Program-made: the position numbers and the translations under genes
The notes under the pieces: generated by a model
What the model saw: the letters and a program-made list of their open reading frames with translations, nothing else
What the model was told of the DNA's origin: nothing
Databases searched by the model: none
Origin: Triplophysa rosa
Lineage: Eukaryota; Chordata; Actinopteri; Cypriniformes; Nemacheilidae
Assembly (NCBI RefSeq): GCF_024868665.1
Contig: NC_079904.1
Location: forward strand, 17,436,653 to 17,500,652
Length of the DNA: 64,000 nucleotides
Direction: 5' to 3'
In this document: positions 37,500 to 49,400 of the stretch, in pieces
How the letters are laid out: each line of letters opens with the position of its first letter
How positions within the stretch are numbered: the stretch's first letter is position 1

Positions 37500-38060
37500 A
37501 AGCACTAGGTCCCTGTGTGTACATAACAGATCTCACGAGTGTGTCAAATGAGCCAGTCGTCGAGATAGTTTAGTACCCGCACACCTCTCTCCCTGAGGGG
37601 AGTGAGGGCGGCTTCCACGATCTTCGTGAAGACTCGTGGTGACAGGGCCAGACCGAAGGGGAGGACTCTGTACTAATATGCCTGACCCTCGAAAGCGAAC
37701 CGTAGGAATGGGCGATGATGAGGGAGAATTGAGATATGAGAGTAAGCGTCCTTCAGGTCGATTGCCATGAATCCATCTTGACATCTGATAGATACCAGGA
37801 TGCGCTTCTGCGTGAGCATCCTGAACGGCAGCTTGAGTAGGTGCCTGTTCAGGGTACGCAGATCTAGCGACCCCCGCTCTTTTGGGGACAATGAAGTACG
37901 GGCTGTAAAACCCGTCGAACATCTCGGCTAGAGGGACGAGCATGATCGCTTCCTCACCAGAGGGGTGGCGACCTCGGCCCGAAGCACGGGGCATCCCTGC
38001 CTCTGCTGAGGTTAAGAGGATGCCCCGAAACTTGGGCGGGCGTCCGGGGAGTTGGATCAC
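37500..38060 (-). pseudogene. DIRS reverse transcriptase, copy 2 (broken)
   Basis: Minus-strand blocks are FDGFYSPYFIVPK, then in another frame LRTLNRHLLKLPFRMLTQKR and FMAIDLKDAYSHIS and HRPFLRFAFEGQAY (37891-37673). Block order and sequence match copy 1. A stop and frameshifts exclude function. Confidence 0.78.
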
Positions 38061-38099
38061 GTAGCCGAGACGGACCGTATCCCGTAGTCACCGTGACGG

Positions 38100-40085
38100 T
38101 TTGGGAAGCTCTTGTCAGGCTCCTAGGGACCGACAGGGAGGCTAGGGGTACGTTCTGCTTCATCGACCTGCCGGGGGTGGTTCGATGGCTGGCAGTGCGG
38201 ATCCCTCGCCGTGGGGGGGACCCCCGGAGAGGAGATCGGCTCTGCAGTTTTACCTGCCTGGCGATGATGTCTGATGATTATCCTCGACATTGGGTCTTGC
38301 CGCAACGTCGAGTTGCCGAACACCGTCGTGTAGAGGGTGAGAGCGGCTGTGATAATACCCAGACGATGATCTGGCACAACGCACCATCGATTGAGAGTGC
38401 TTAGGCTGCTGATTATCCTCGACATTGGGTCTCGCCATGACGCAACGTCGAGTTGCCGAACACCGTCGTGTAGAGGGTGAGAGTGGCTGTGATAAATGCC
38501 CAGAGAGGGAGAAAACTTTTAGAATGGGCTGTTGGGACGGGGCAGGAACCGTCCCGGATCGACCACCAGCAATGGAATGGCTGGGGTCGGGCCCGAAGGT
38601 ATTCTCGATCTCCCTGGGGTCTTCCCATGAGGGCCGCTTTGGCTTTCGCCGTGGCTGCTGACGGGGTGGTGGTCTCCTCTTCGAAGTCTCGAAGAGGACC
38701 AGGGCTGCTGGGAAGCAGACGGTGCACAGGATCTCGGCGGCCAGAGGGCGGTCGAGTCGCGGCTGGGGAGGACATACTTGATATCCTCTGTCTGCTCCCT
38801 AATTGTCGAACTCGACAGTATCACCAAACAGCCCCCCCTTGCGAGATGGGTGCATCGAGAAAACGGACTTTCCCAGTATTACTCACCTGTGCAAGGTTCA
38901 GCCAGAGGTGTCTCTCCTGGACCACAAGTGTGGACATTGCCCGACCCAGGGCCCGCGCAATCACCTTGGTCGCACGAGAACGAGGTCGGTGAAGCCACGG
39001 AGTTCCTGCATAAGCGCTGGGTCGGTCTTACCCTAGTGGAGCTCTCTCCGCGCATTGGCCTACAGGAAGGCCATAGCATGGAGAGAGAGGACAGCTTGGC
39101 CCGCAGCAGAGTAAGCTCTCGACACCTCAGATGCCGAAAAGCCTACGTGCTTTGGACGGGAGTCTAGGTCGAGCCCCTGGGGGACATCGACGTATCCTCT
39201 AGCTGCCCCCCATCGAGGGAAGAAAGGGTGATGGAACTAGTTGACGTGTACGCGCCGAAGGGGGCGTTCCAGGTCGTACTAGGTTCCTCATGCACTTCCG
39301 GGGGAACACGGCAGTGGGGGCGAGTGTGGCTTGGAGCCGCCCTCAAGCCCGATGTACCGTGTATCCAGCCGCGAGCGTTGGGAGAGGCAGTGCGGTGCAC
39401 AGCAACCCAATGCCGGCGGCCCGGGAAAGCATGGCTGACATTTCGACGACCGCTTCTTCCTGATCTCGACCCCCCGAGGGAGGGAGCTTCAAGGAATCGT
39501 CGGAGTCTGATCCCAGTAAGTCACCCTCCGATGCTGCAACAGACATCTCATCATCACGTACCATGTCCGATACGTGATTGAGGAATAAGACGGCGGACCG
39601 TCTCATGGGGAACGGTCAGACGAACAAGACGAGGTGCGAACGGTCCGCAAGCCAGTGGCTGATGGATTAGCGCTCACAGTAATCCTCATATCACCCTCGC
39701 TGCTCGCCGTAGTGGGCGGCAGGGCCGTAGTCCTGCCGTCACGGAACGGGAAGCAGACGAGGTGATGGCTGAGTCCCGTGGGAACACAGCTACCCGTGAC
39801 GCAACGTCTGAATCGTCAACCGCCCGCAGTGCAGCCAGGACGTATCCACAACATCTGCCCCAGCGTACTGGAAGCAGACATTGTGTCCGTCCCGCTCCTC
39901 GATGAGTGTGTTGCACCCACAACAACAGCAGGACATGCCACGCTGGAGAAATTTGCTCTTTTAGAGAAAAAACTTGAACACTTCTGGAACCGCCGAGACG
40001 CCCAGGGGAAGTCGCTGCAGGAAGGGACAGTCCGCTGCACCACGTCGTAGAGCCGGCAGTCTTGTAGCAAAGTCTGTTGATCATG
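38100..40085 (-). pseudogene. Probable DIRS gag-like region, copy 2
   Basis: Corresponds by position and sequence to 3655-4990 of copy 1. No intact frame. It contains a partial tandem duplication (38273-38362 and 38410-38507). Confidence 0.45.
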
Positions 40086-40091
40086 AGCGAA

Positions 40092-40291
40092 GGCTCCGAA
40101 GAACAAAAGGTGAATGAATGAGGCACACCGTCTCCCTTTTATACCCGGATATCCGGGGGCGGAGTCCGGCATGCAAATTTCATTCGCCAATTTTCATTGG
40201 CCCTTTCTAAGAAGTCGGAAGTGATTGGTTCTCAGGGACGAACCCCATCTGTCAGTTCGACACAACGTCGAGAGACCGACAGAAAGGGAAC
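40092..40291 (-). promoter_or_regulatory. Right inverted repeat and 5' promoter of DIRS copy 2
   Basis: On the minus strand: CCAAT (40196-40200), ATTTGCAT (40171-40178) and TATAAAA (40137-40143), pointing into the gag-like region. Likely the sense promoter. Confidence 0.6.
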
Positions 40292-40633
40292 TACATGTCC
40301 TTCTCTCAAAGGTGAAAAGGAAGGGAGCCTGGATTTTGTCCTGATCCATGCCACCATCATAGAAAATGGTGTCAATAAATAGGTCCCGCATTGTTATAGC
40401 CAACAAGGCATAATTTACATTTACATTTATTCATTTGGCAGACGCTTTGATCCAAAGCGACTTACAAGTAGGAGAGCATACAGTATAAACATTTTGTCAA
40501 CACGCTAAACCATTAGTTTACAAGGCCATTCTACTAGGATTAAAGCTGGAGTAAGCAAAGGAGAGAATGAACATCAAGATATTATTATTATTATGTTTTT
40601 AGACAGAAAGACAGACAGACAGACAGTTATTGG
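40292..40633. other. Spacer with SINE-like tail and (GACA)n
   Basis: CAGACGCTTTGATCCAAAGC at about 40440 is a very common teleost repeat motif. A (GACA)n-like run lies at about 40605-40626. Confidence 0.5.
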
Positions 40634-40752
40634 TTAATGATCATCCTCGTTCATTCTTGTGACCTGTGGAAGGTGAACTTTCCCAGCAAAGTGGGTTCGG
40701 TACTCCTTCACCCAGTCACAATGAGCAGAATCTGTTTCATCACAGCCGAGTC
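40634..40752 (-). CDS. C48 protease-like gene, terminal exon
   Basis: Acceptor at 40753-40754. Two bases complete the split Gly codon, then 38 codons and TAA at 40636-40634. The frame fits the previous donor exactly. Confidence 0.6.
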
Positions 40753-42148
40753 CTTTGTGCAAAAAGATAATAACATAATCAAATAAATAAAGATAATGAA
40801 TAATAATGTCAAGTTTTGCTCAAACATTTATGAAACAGGAAAGGTAATTGCATAAACAAGTCAAACAATACATAAACATTCCCTGTACATACATGGATTC
40901 TCGTAGCTGGGGTGATCTCCATGACGTCTGGCACAGACGGGGTGACCTCCATAAAGTTTAGATCCAGTTGGATCATTGGTTTGGTGACTGACTGTTGGCT
41001 TTATAGAAAAAGTGACAAAACAGTACACTTTGAAGGGACCGGTGCCGTGGCTTCCCCTTACTTCAAATATAAATGCTTTTATGTGGTTTTGACAAATATT
41101 AATAAATTATTATTCAGCATTTTCTTATTTTAAATTGATGATTTAAACACGATTAACACCAACCTTTTCTGATACAGAAAGTAGAGATCTTCTTTCATCA
41201 TATCTGGTCTACGGGTCTTTTACTGTAAATCCCCTACAACTTTATTACACTGTGCATTATTTATAACAAATGACCTGTATACTGAGAAATGCATACAATG
41301 AATATCTTCATTCAAAGTATAGTTAGCAATATCATACCTTGCCAGAGGAAATGCCTGTAGTAACTGATGGCACCACCACCTCCTGATTCAGGCGTGTCAA
41401 ACTAATTAATAAAATATGTCAAGTGAAAAATCTTAATCATTCTCATTAATTGTCATTAATAATTGTCTTTTAATAATTGTTACTCATACTAAATTGTCCA
41501 TTCAGTCCATTTTGGTGAACAAATAACCAAAAACTTGATAAAAACTCACTGCTGAAAAATCAAAGGGCTTTCCAAGGGTCACATACATGGCGTACTAAAA
41601 TACAAAATCAAAACTCTGTGTGTGCTAAACACTGCATTTGTTAATATAAGATCAGAAACAATGGTATAGCAATTATGAACACTTACCATCAACATGAATA
41701 TTCCACAGTCATTCCCTTGAACCTGAAGTGGTGCACCCTGTTATTTAAGAGTGGAATAAGATCATATTGTACATACAGTGGGCTATATAGTGTACTATGA
41801 ATGTATTATTTGATGACATTTCTCTGCCTATAATAATGGTTTACATGCAAAGTTTAAAGCTGTACCTCACAGTCTGTCAGTAAGGACATAGTCCAATGGC
41901 CATGTGAAATATGATTTGCCAAGCTTCTATAATAAAACAATACATTCAATTATTATACAACAATAAATCTGGGGCGGTCACATGTAAGAAGGAAAAGTTG
42001 ATCATACTGTATTATACCATAGTCAGTCTCAATACTGGATTGTTATTGGCTGGAAGGTGGTGTGCATTAAAACCGTTTACTGCACATGTTCCAGTCAAGT
42101 TTGCATAGATACTCACGGTGTCTTTCCAAAATCAATGACAGTTATAAC
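40634..42148 (-). CDS. Ulp1/SENP-like C48 cysteine protease gene, 3' exons
   Basis: Six short exons, all with GT-AG borders and compatible phases, join into one frame: 42148-42117, 41926-41866, 41737-41687, 41594-41550, 41401-41338, 40752-40634. The joined protein contains QVQGNDCGIFMLMYAMYV, the QxxxxDCGxF signature of Ulp1/SENP proteases, where Gln shapes the oxyanion hole and Cys is the nucleophile. The C-terminal tail has GAISYYRHFLWQG and ends MNEDDH-stop. Such enzymes cut SUMO or other ubiquitin-like tags. The catalytic His and Asp should lie in upstream exons that I could not identify, so this is either the end of a larger gene or a fragment. The most upstream exon is the least certain. 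It lies downstream of oma1 on the same strand. Confidence 0.6.
41338..41401 (-). CDS. C48 protease-like gene, exon with GAISYYRHF
   Basis: 64 bp, acceptor TTAG, donor GTATGA, ending in phase 1. Confidence 0.6.
41550..41594 (-). CDS. C48 protease-like gene, 15-codon exon
   Basis: Encodes YAMYVTLGKPFDFSA. Acceptor TTTTAG, donor GTGAGT. Confidence 0.65.
41687..41737 (-). CDS. C48 protease-like gene, catalytic Cys exon
   Basis: 17 codons, GAPLQVQGNDCGIFMLM, with the nucleophile Cys. Acceptor ACAG, donor GTAAGT. Confidence 0.7.
41866..41926 (-). CDS. C48 protease-like gene, exon before the Cys exon
   Basis: 61 bp, starting in phase 2 and encoding SLANHISHGHWTMSLLTDCE. The HW here is too close to the Cys to be the usual catalytic His. 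Confidence 0.55.
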
Positions 42149-44096
42149 CTTATTAATTGTGGCAAGACCATGATGTAAGCAGGGTAAGACATGCTTAGTG
42201 CTTGTGCAATAAACACTCCGGTTTTCACATCTGTGAGCTTCGTTTCGGGTGGTTCTTCATCTCCATGTCATGCATTAAAATAATTGTATGCACATTTAGA
42301 CCTGAATTACCCCTTACGTTAAAACAAGAATTGCTAAAATAAGTGGTGTCCACATGTTAATGAAAATAATATGAAATTAATCGGTTATATTATACACTGT
42401 TAACAGTAAGTTAGTGGAAACAAAACTTAAAAATGCTTCGCTGAACCACAAATTAGCCTACATGTATTTAGGTGCGTCAACCTATGCAGGATTACACATT
42501 CAGGGACATTCACATTCATTTTATGTTTGAAAGTTCAGTGTTTTACACCCAAACGCAGAACGAAAGTTATGCTGAGCCCTTAAGACTAGTTTTGTTGTCC
42601 ATGGTGACATACTATATAGTTTGTCATGAACATATTAGAATTTAACTGTGAAATTTTTAAGTAAACTTAAGTGTTCAACTGAAGGAACAGTGTCATTTAA
42701 AAGGTTATATTAGCAGGTTACTGTTAATGGAATACAAGCTATGCAATATAAATAAATAAAAGATTAGAAAATTTAGCTTTATCATCTTGAGATGAATTTG
42801 TGGACAGGAAAACATTACAGCTACAGTCCATAACTTTTGTCTCTATATGTCCATTTCTGTCAGCATAAAATTGCAGGTTACTTTACATACTTACGTTATA
42901 CGATGTCAAACTGAAAATGGGCTTATTTGACTTCATGCGGCGCTGCTCAGACCAATCGGAGAGCTTTTGAATCACTCTCATGGTTCTTTTATGTCATACG
43001 CCGATCAGTCTGAGCAGTCCCGAATGAAGTCTCTATCTGTAAGTCGCGTCTAAAAGCATAATTTGCTTTGGATGGAAGCATCTGCTAAATAAATCAATGT
43101 AAATATAAAAACCAGCTCAACTTATAAATCATTATTATAAACTGTTGTGCATCGAGATAAGGTAATACAGTTTTCAGATTTTTTTACATACTTGCTCAAA
43201 AAAAAAAAACCTTTCTTTAACAACATTTCGGAAGTGAACTGGGTTGTTAATGCCATTTCATGTTAATATTAAATTACAAAACCCACATATTCCAGATTAG
43301 TCTGGTGCTTCCTGCTAAACTGATAAAACCTCCATTCCAATTATATGACACTATGTCATTAAACAAATAACAGTCCCTTTAATATACTTTAGAAGTGTTT
43401 ATGTGCTAAACAGCTGCACTTTAGAAAAGCTGGAAATTCCTCTCAATACACAAAAATGCAGGAGACACAAAACCTATAAAAATGATTGTTTATTCAGTGC
43501 GTAATTTTAGTCACATTTTCCTTACACTAACAGTCTTGCATGTGAAGAAATTGAAAATGAACTCGACGCTTTTCAAGAACTCTAATGCAGGGATCATTTG
43601 GGTCCTGCTGTCTCTGTTAATAAATCCTTTAAATAATGTAGAGAGCTCAAAGCAGTTCGGACAGCTACTGTATGCAAACGGCACGGACAGCTACTGTATG
43701 CAGCAGTTACGTCACGTTCCAGAGCCTATAGAGGACATTAAAGTAGAGGCGGATCTTTGATGAATAATGTACACCGCAATGCACTCAACTTCACAGGGGT
43801 CTTATGCTAATAACACAATTAAAACTTATCAAAAGCCCATTTGGAACGGTTCCATTATTAACACTGTGGATGTTTAAAGGAGTGACTGACATACATTTGC
43901 CCACTCATTTCATTTCATTGACTTACATCACGGCAGCAAACTCATGGGTATCCAAGTGACAACAAATGTAACGGATCAAAAATCCCATCCGACGACACGC
44001 CCGGGCCTTGTTCAGAGCTACTGGACTAAAAAGAGGGAGCTAAAAAGGAAAGCTTGAATTTGTGCATGTCGGTCATGTTTTATCAAGTCTCATTTA
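42149..44096. other. Spacer between the C48-like gene and oma1
   Basis: Bases 42932-42962 and 43002-43032 are an inverted repeat of a known fish type. ATCTGCTAAATAAATCAATG at about 43080 is a repeat tail. A possible further exon (minus frame with TKLTDVKTGVFIAQALSMSY, about 42168-42260) could belong to the C48-like gene but has no clear acceptor. Confidence 0.4.
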
Positions 44097-44348
44097 CTAA
44101 GCAGAGTTCTGTGGCAGAGCGGATGTAGGCAGCAGCCCCCCCACTTGAGCTCCCTGTGCTGGGACAGGAACTGTTTGAGGGAGGGGAAACATGACTCCAG
44201 CTTTCTCTTTCCCAATCTTTTCTTCTTTTTCCATCAGCTCTTGTTTCTTGGCATCTTCCAAAATCAGTTGAACGTTTTGGGAGAAAGTGACGCGGGGGTC
44301 CGCTGATGGTAGGGCGGGACAGTCGCAGCGTGCACGGAGTTCCAGAGC
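44097..44348 (-). CDS. oma1: oma1 terminal coding exon
   Basis: 83 codons plus TAG (44099-44097). The acceptor is TTGTTGTAG just above 44348. It starts [20 protein letters not shown], then a charged [16 protein letters not shown] helix and a Pro/Gln-rich tail typical of divergent OMA1 C-termini. Confidence 0.85.
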   Translation of the reverse strand, partial: ALELRARCDCPALPSADPRVTFSQNVQLILEDAKKQELMEKEEKIGKEKAGVMFPLPQTVPVPAQGAQVGGLLPTSALPQNSA

Positions 44349-46072
44349 CTACAACAACAAGAGAAGTGTGCATATTAGACAACATAATTGTGAGTCTTTA
44401 CTTTTGACATCAAAAGGCTTCCATCTCACCCTCTAACAAGTTTACAAGGCTTAAGATGGAGGGAGGAATTGCTGGATTGATGGGTGGATGGGTGGAGGAT
44501 GGGTGAATAGATTGACAACAAAATGCCTGTATTACATTAGTTATTCAAGAAGACCAAAAGGCCATCTACATAATTCAGACGTTTTACAAGACTGATTTGA
44601 CAAAAACGGGACCTCCACTGGTCTCTGCGAACTCTAAACTAACCTCTGACCTCCATTAGGGGTGATGGAGAAAAGCCCTCATAACATCAGATCAATAATT
44701 ACTCCAGACACATAAACTCAAAGACCAGGACCAGCCAAACGACACTTAAAGAGTACAGCGTCTATTGAGAGATGTATGGCTTAAAGTGATAGTTCACTGT
44801 TGTTCGGTTACCAACATTCTTTTAAAAAGGGTTATTTAATCTGGATAAAAGGCATTTCATGATAGCTAAATGTATCTTGTAGCCTATATTAACTTCTCAT
44901 TGATTTTAGTTTATTAATACAGTATGTATGTATTATTATGTAACATTATTATTTCCCATGTGGGTTTTTTTCTTACAGCACATTATATCAACAGGACAAC
45001 TAAGCAGTGTTTCTCTCTTGAAATCACATTTCAGTTCGGTTGACCTGTGTGTGCAACCCTTTTTACATCATCGAAAAATGGGTACCTCCTTTAGTTAAAA
45101 TGAGTATTACATTCAGTTTTTTTCTTAAAGTTATGCAAATATTAAATATCAAAATTTAGTAGTAGAAGGCAATTTTTACATAGAAATGTATATAAGTCGT
45201 CTTCTGCTGGGATCCTTTCAACAGAAAGCATTTTCTAGTTACATTATTATTCAGAACCATATTCATATACGTATCGGAATTGGCTGCTAAATCTACACCA
45301 GAAATTCAACCCAGAAAAAGGGCATATTTCAACAACACGGCTATGTTTGAGAATCAGGGCCCGTATTCATGAAAAATCTTAGCGCAAAGAGTTGCTCCTA
45401 GTGACAAAATTCTAAGAAAATTCTTAGAAATGTGGGCGTTTCCCCTTAAAAATGACAGAAACGATCCTAGTAAAGAAAAAAGTAATTCATAAAACATCTT
45501 AACCCTTAAAAGAGCTCTTAAGGTCCAAAATTTTAGGAGTTGCGAGGAGGACTTTTAAGAGACTTAAGAGTTTCTTTAGCAGCAGAGAAAATAGACGAAA
45601 CACAAAAAGTAAGAAGATATGTGTTGCAATGCATGATAATTTCCATATTACTTTTAAGGTTTATCAGAATTTTTTATTGTTTTTGTGTGTTCAACTTTTG
45701 TTTATCTTGGTTTTGGTTTCCTTGTATAGCCGCTTTGAAGCAATGCAAATTGTAAAAGCACTATAAAATTAAATTAAATTGAATGACAGTGAGTTAATAA
45801 GACACAACACATTAGATCGTGCAGGGTTCATGTTTGTGACCGATAGTAGAGACATGCTAACATCTCCAAGACAGCGCAGAAAATGCCATAGCTCCAGAAA
45901 TAGAAGAAATCACCACATTAACATATTTAGCAACTGGACAAATGCAACTATGTAGCAGAGATGATTTGGTTCTGTCACAACGGTCACAATCTAATCACAC
46001 AAACAGCCCTTACAGAAACTTATTGTGTCACTGTTAGTTTTCTATTAAATACGTTGACATTAACAGCATGGT

Positions 46073-46103
<31 letters not shown>

Positions 46104-46376
46104 GAAGAGTTTGGTTCCAAAATGAGATACTCCGTTTTTTAAAAAAATCAAAAATCATGTTTTTTATTATGTTATCGTGTTTTTATTGTCTTTTATTGTG
46201 TTAGTTAGCTGTATTTTTTAGTTATATTAGCTTAAATCAAAACAAACCAACTGCAGTTTGAATGATATTAATTGGAATGCACAATAAAAAAACATGATTT
46301 TTAAAAACTGAGTTTTGGAACCAAACTCTTCACAAAAATGTGTGTGTGTGTGCGCGTGTGAGCGTGCGTGCGTGTG

Positions 46377-46408
<32 letters not shown>

Positions 46409-49400
46409 TGTGTGCGCGTGTTTGTGCAAGTGTGCCTGTGTGCGTGTGAGTATAGTAAAACAGGAAAAAATGCATGTGCAATTTCAAACTAATGACCCTA
46501 TACTTAAAAGCGCTCTTTTTTCCTTTTTGGTCAACCAACCAATCACAGTCTTCAAAAGACATAGCAACGGGGTCAGCCCCGCCTCCTCACTAAGATAAAA
46601 GTTTTTGTCTTTTCCTTGCTCAGAGTTGCTCTCAGATTGGTCCTGAATCACTTTTAAACTAAGACTCCTACGTAGAAGTTTTTAAGCTAAATTAAGAGTT
46701 TTCTTAGAGGATTCTTAGAAGCTTTAGGAATACGGGCCCAGGACATTAAGGAAACTCCTAAATCTAAACGACACTTGATATAAAGAGAATGATGGACCAA
46801 AGCTTATTGGGAACAATTACCCAAGAGGGACACATCAGTTGCATACTTAGGGCCAATCTGAAACAGAATAACCTTTTCAAATGCACATTGATTCTTCAGA
46901 TGGAACATCACGGATATGGAACATCACAGATCAAATGGAACCAGCTGACCAATTGAACCATCTGCGAAAAGCATATACTGTAAAGTATAAAAATGTCATG
47001 TATGACTTATGGTAACACGTAAGGAGCTTGTTCAAGATACTGTAAATGGCTGACCAGTAAATTTGCGTGACTAAGTCGTCTTTTTTGTCGAGTTCGAAAT
47101 TCGTAATAATTATGTGCTAAATAGATTACAAAGAAAAAACCACAGCAGAAAAGTGATGTCCACCTGTACAATTGACATCTTCGCTCTTTATTGTTTTTGG
47201 AGTATAGTATAAACTGAAGCTTTGAGAATAATGGAGGCTTGGCAAAATACACACAAACATGTGTGAAGTTAATAAATAACTTCAAAAAATGAATACAAGA
47301 GAGAATCGACAAATAAGATAAAAACAGATTGTAGTCACGGTATACTTGATTTCCTGTGAGTTTTTCTGTGCATTTTTTCAGTAAAACCTATATTTCCTGA
47401 TATGCTGTGATTTGCCCTTCTGCTAAATAATTTTGTCCAAAAAATACCTTAAAAGTGTTTTGAATGAATGAAGAGAGAGATAGAGCTAATTCAGAGGGTG
47501 GGGATTATAAGGAGATCATGATTGACAAGGGCCAGTGGAGGGAATCTGGCCAGGACACCAGGGTTCCATTTCCTACTCTTTACGATAAGTGCCATGGGAT
47601 CTTTAATGACCACAGGGAGTCAGGACCTCGGTTTAACGTCTCATCCAAAGAACGGTGCATTTTACAGTATAGTGTTCATATTACTAAACTGGGGCATTAG
47701 TACCCATACAGACCACAGGGTGAGCACCCCTTGCAGGCCTCACTAACACCTCTTCCAGCAGCAACCTAGTTTTCCCAGGAGATCTCCCATCCAAGTAGTG
47801 ACCTTAGCTACATTGGGCAACCAGTCTTGGGCTACAGGGTGATATGCCTGCAGTGGATGATGTGACAGCAGCCATTGTCTGCTATACATCTCAAATTTTA
47901 TGGTTTAATTCAAACTGAGGGGGCATTAAATGCACATATTGCAAAAATAAAATAAAATGGACATCACTTTCGGCTGTTGCTAAGAAGAAACAGGTTTGTT
48001 TTAACGGTCTCTGCTGGCTTACCGCTGTAATGACGTTGTGGAGAGTAGATGTTTTTAAATTTAAGCTTTACATAGATACCAAACTTGAGTAGGTAATTCC
48101 CAAAGAGCAGGCAGCAGCGAGTGAATCCGTTGTGAATCAGTGTTTCCGTTGATTTTTGTTAGCGATTTTGCTGCATCTACTCAAAGTACTCACACTCTAC
48201 TACTTATATTTTTACAGTTAAGGAAATTCACAAAATATCTTCATGGAACATGATCTTTACTTAAAGCAATACTATAGAACTTTTGTTCACGATCTCAAAC
48301 GCCCCAACACCATAATGTGGCTATGTAAGCTTCCCCGTAGGCAGCGCAATACACATGAATTCGTTTACTAAGCTGCTAGAACCAGCAAATGCAGAAACGT
48401 TGTTTGGAAACCATGTCGCGGGGGGGGAGGCTGGGGGGGGCTGTGTGTACCGACCTGAACACAGAACATACAGAATGTGCTTGTAGCCGCTATGAAGCTG
48501 CTCAGGTAGCAACAGCAGTAGAATTCGTCCGGTTAAGAGTTGTTCTACCACTGAAATAATTTTAGAGACATTATTTTAAGGTCGAAAAACTACAAAGTGT
48601 GGCTTTAATATCCTAATAATTTTGGCATAAAAGAAAAATCGATAATTTTGAACCATGTAATCTATTATTGGCTATTGTTAATATACGCGTGCTATTTATG
48701 TGGTCCAGTGTAACAATTTTGTTGCATTTTTAGAATTTTTGCTAAACAATTGCTTCAGAACATATCTGAGTAATAGCAAGACCAGCCTAGCGTAACATCA
48801 TAAGAAAATACATAAATAATGTTACTATTATTCTCATATTTTACTGAAAACTTAAAATACTGCGAGGTTTTGGTTATTCTCTATCTAAGTAAATAGGAGT
48901 TATACTTATATATATATATATATTACCTACACAGAAAACAGTTGCATAGGAGTGTAACCAAGATGGCTACAGAGTGAAACGACTTAAAGGGACTCTGCGG
49001 CATAATCAGGAGTCTGCAGAATAGCCTTTATACAAATGCATTTACCTCAGATTTATGTAATAAGCAGCAGGAGACAAAAGGGTGTGTGCATACTTCACTA
49101 CAGTAATTGTCAGTAATAAGGAGAGTGAAAATAGAGAAGGATGGAGGCCGTTTTAAAGTAACTTCCCAAAGGAACAATACTCTTTCCTCAATAGCACCAG
49201 AACAGAACAAGACAAGCATTACAGCTGATGGACAATTAGTGCATTGACCATCTGTTCAGTCTATGTTTTGGAGTGCAAGAGTAAGCAAGCAAGACTCAAG
49301 GTTAAAGGGATATTTCACCCAAAAATGAAAATTTGCACTATTTACTTACCTTCATGTGTTACAAAACGGTATAACCTTCTTCCAAAGAAGAAAACCAATG

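Larger units (their letters stand above)
36304..40291 (-). mobile_element. DIRS-like retrotransposon, copy 2, recombinase region deleted
   Basis: Same family and orientation as copy 1. Left end AACGTCTCGG, right end AAAGGGAAC. Inverted repeats of about 180 bp lie at 36350-36530 and 40092-40271. Order on the minus strand is gag-like region, RT, RNase H. Compared with copy 1, about 2 kb holding the tyrosine recombinase (copy-1 positions about 179-2255) is absent and replaced by the inverted flank at 36637-36709. No target duplication is evident, as expected for DIRS. Confidence 0.85.
45357..46740. mobile_element. DNA transposon with GGGCCCGTATTC inverted ends, nested insertions
   Basis: Left GGGCCCGTATTCATGAAAAA, right GAATACGGGCCC. 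AATCTTAGC/TTCTTAGA motifs recur near both ends. No transposase frame. It contains a LINE tail (about 45700-45785), a (TA)n run, a palindromic MITE (46104-46334) and a GT/GC microsatellite (46338-46450). Confidence 0.65.

Noticed and set aside
42168..42262. Extra upstream exon of the C48-like protease
   Set aside because: The frame is open and protein-like but no convincing acceptor or compatible splice to 42148 was seen, so it is mentioned but not called.
43482..43760. 92-codon plus-strand frame with a hydrophobic N-terminal part
   Set aside because: No recognised family, no splice or promoter support, and a short internal duplication. Could be chance.
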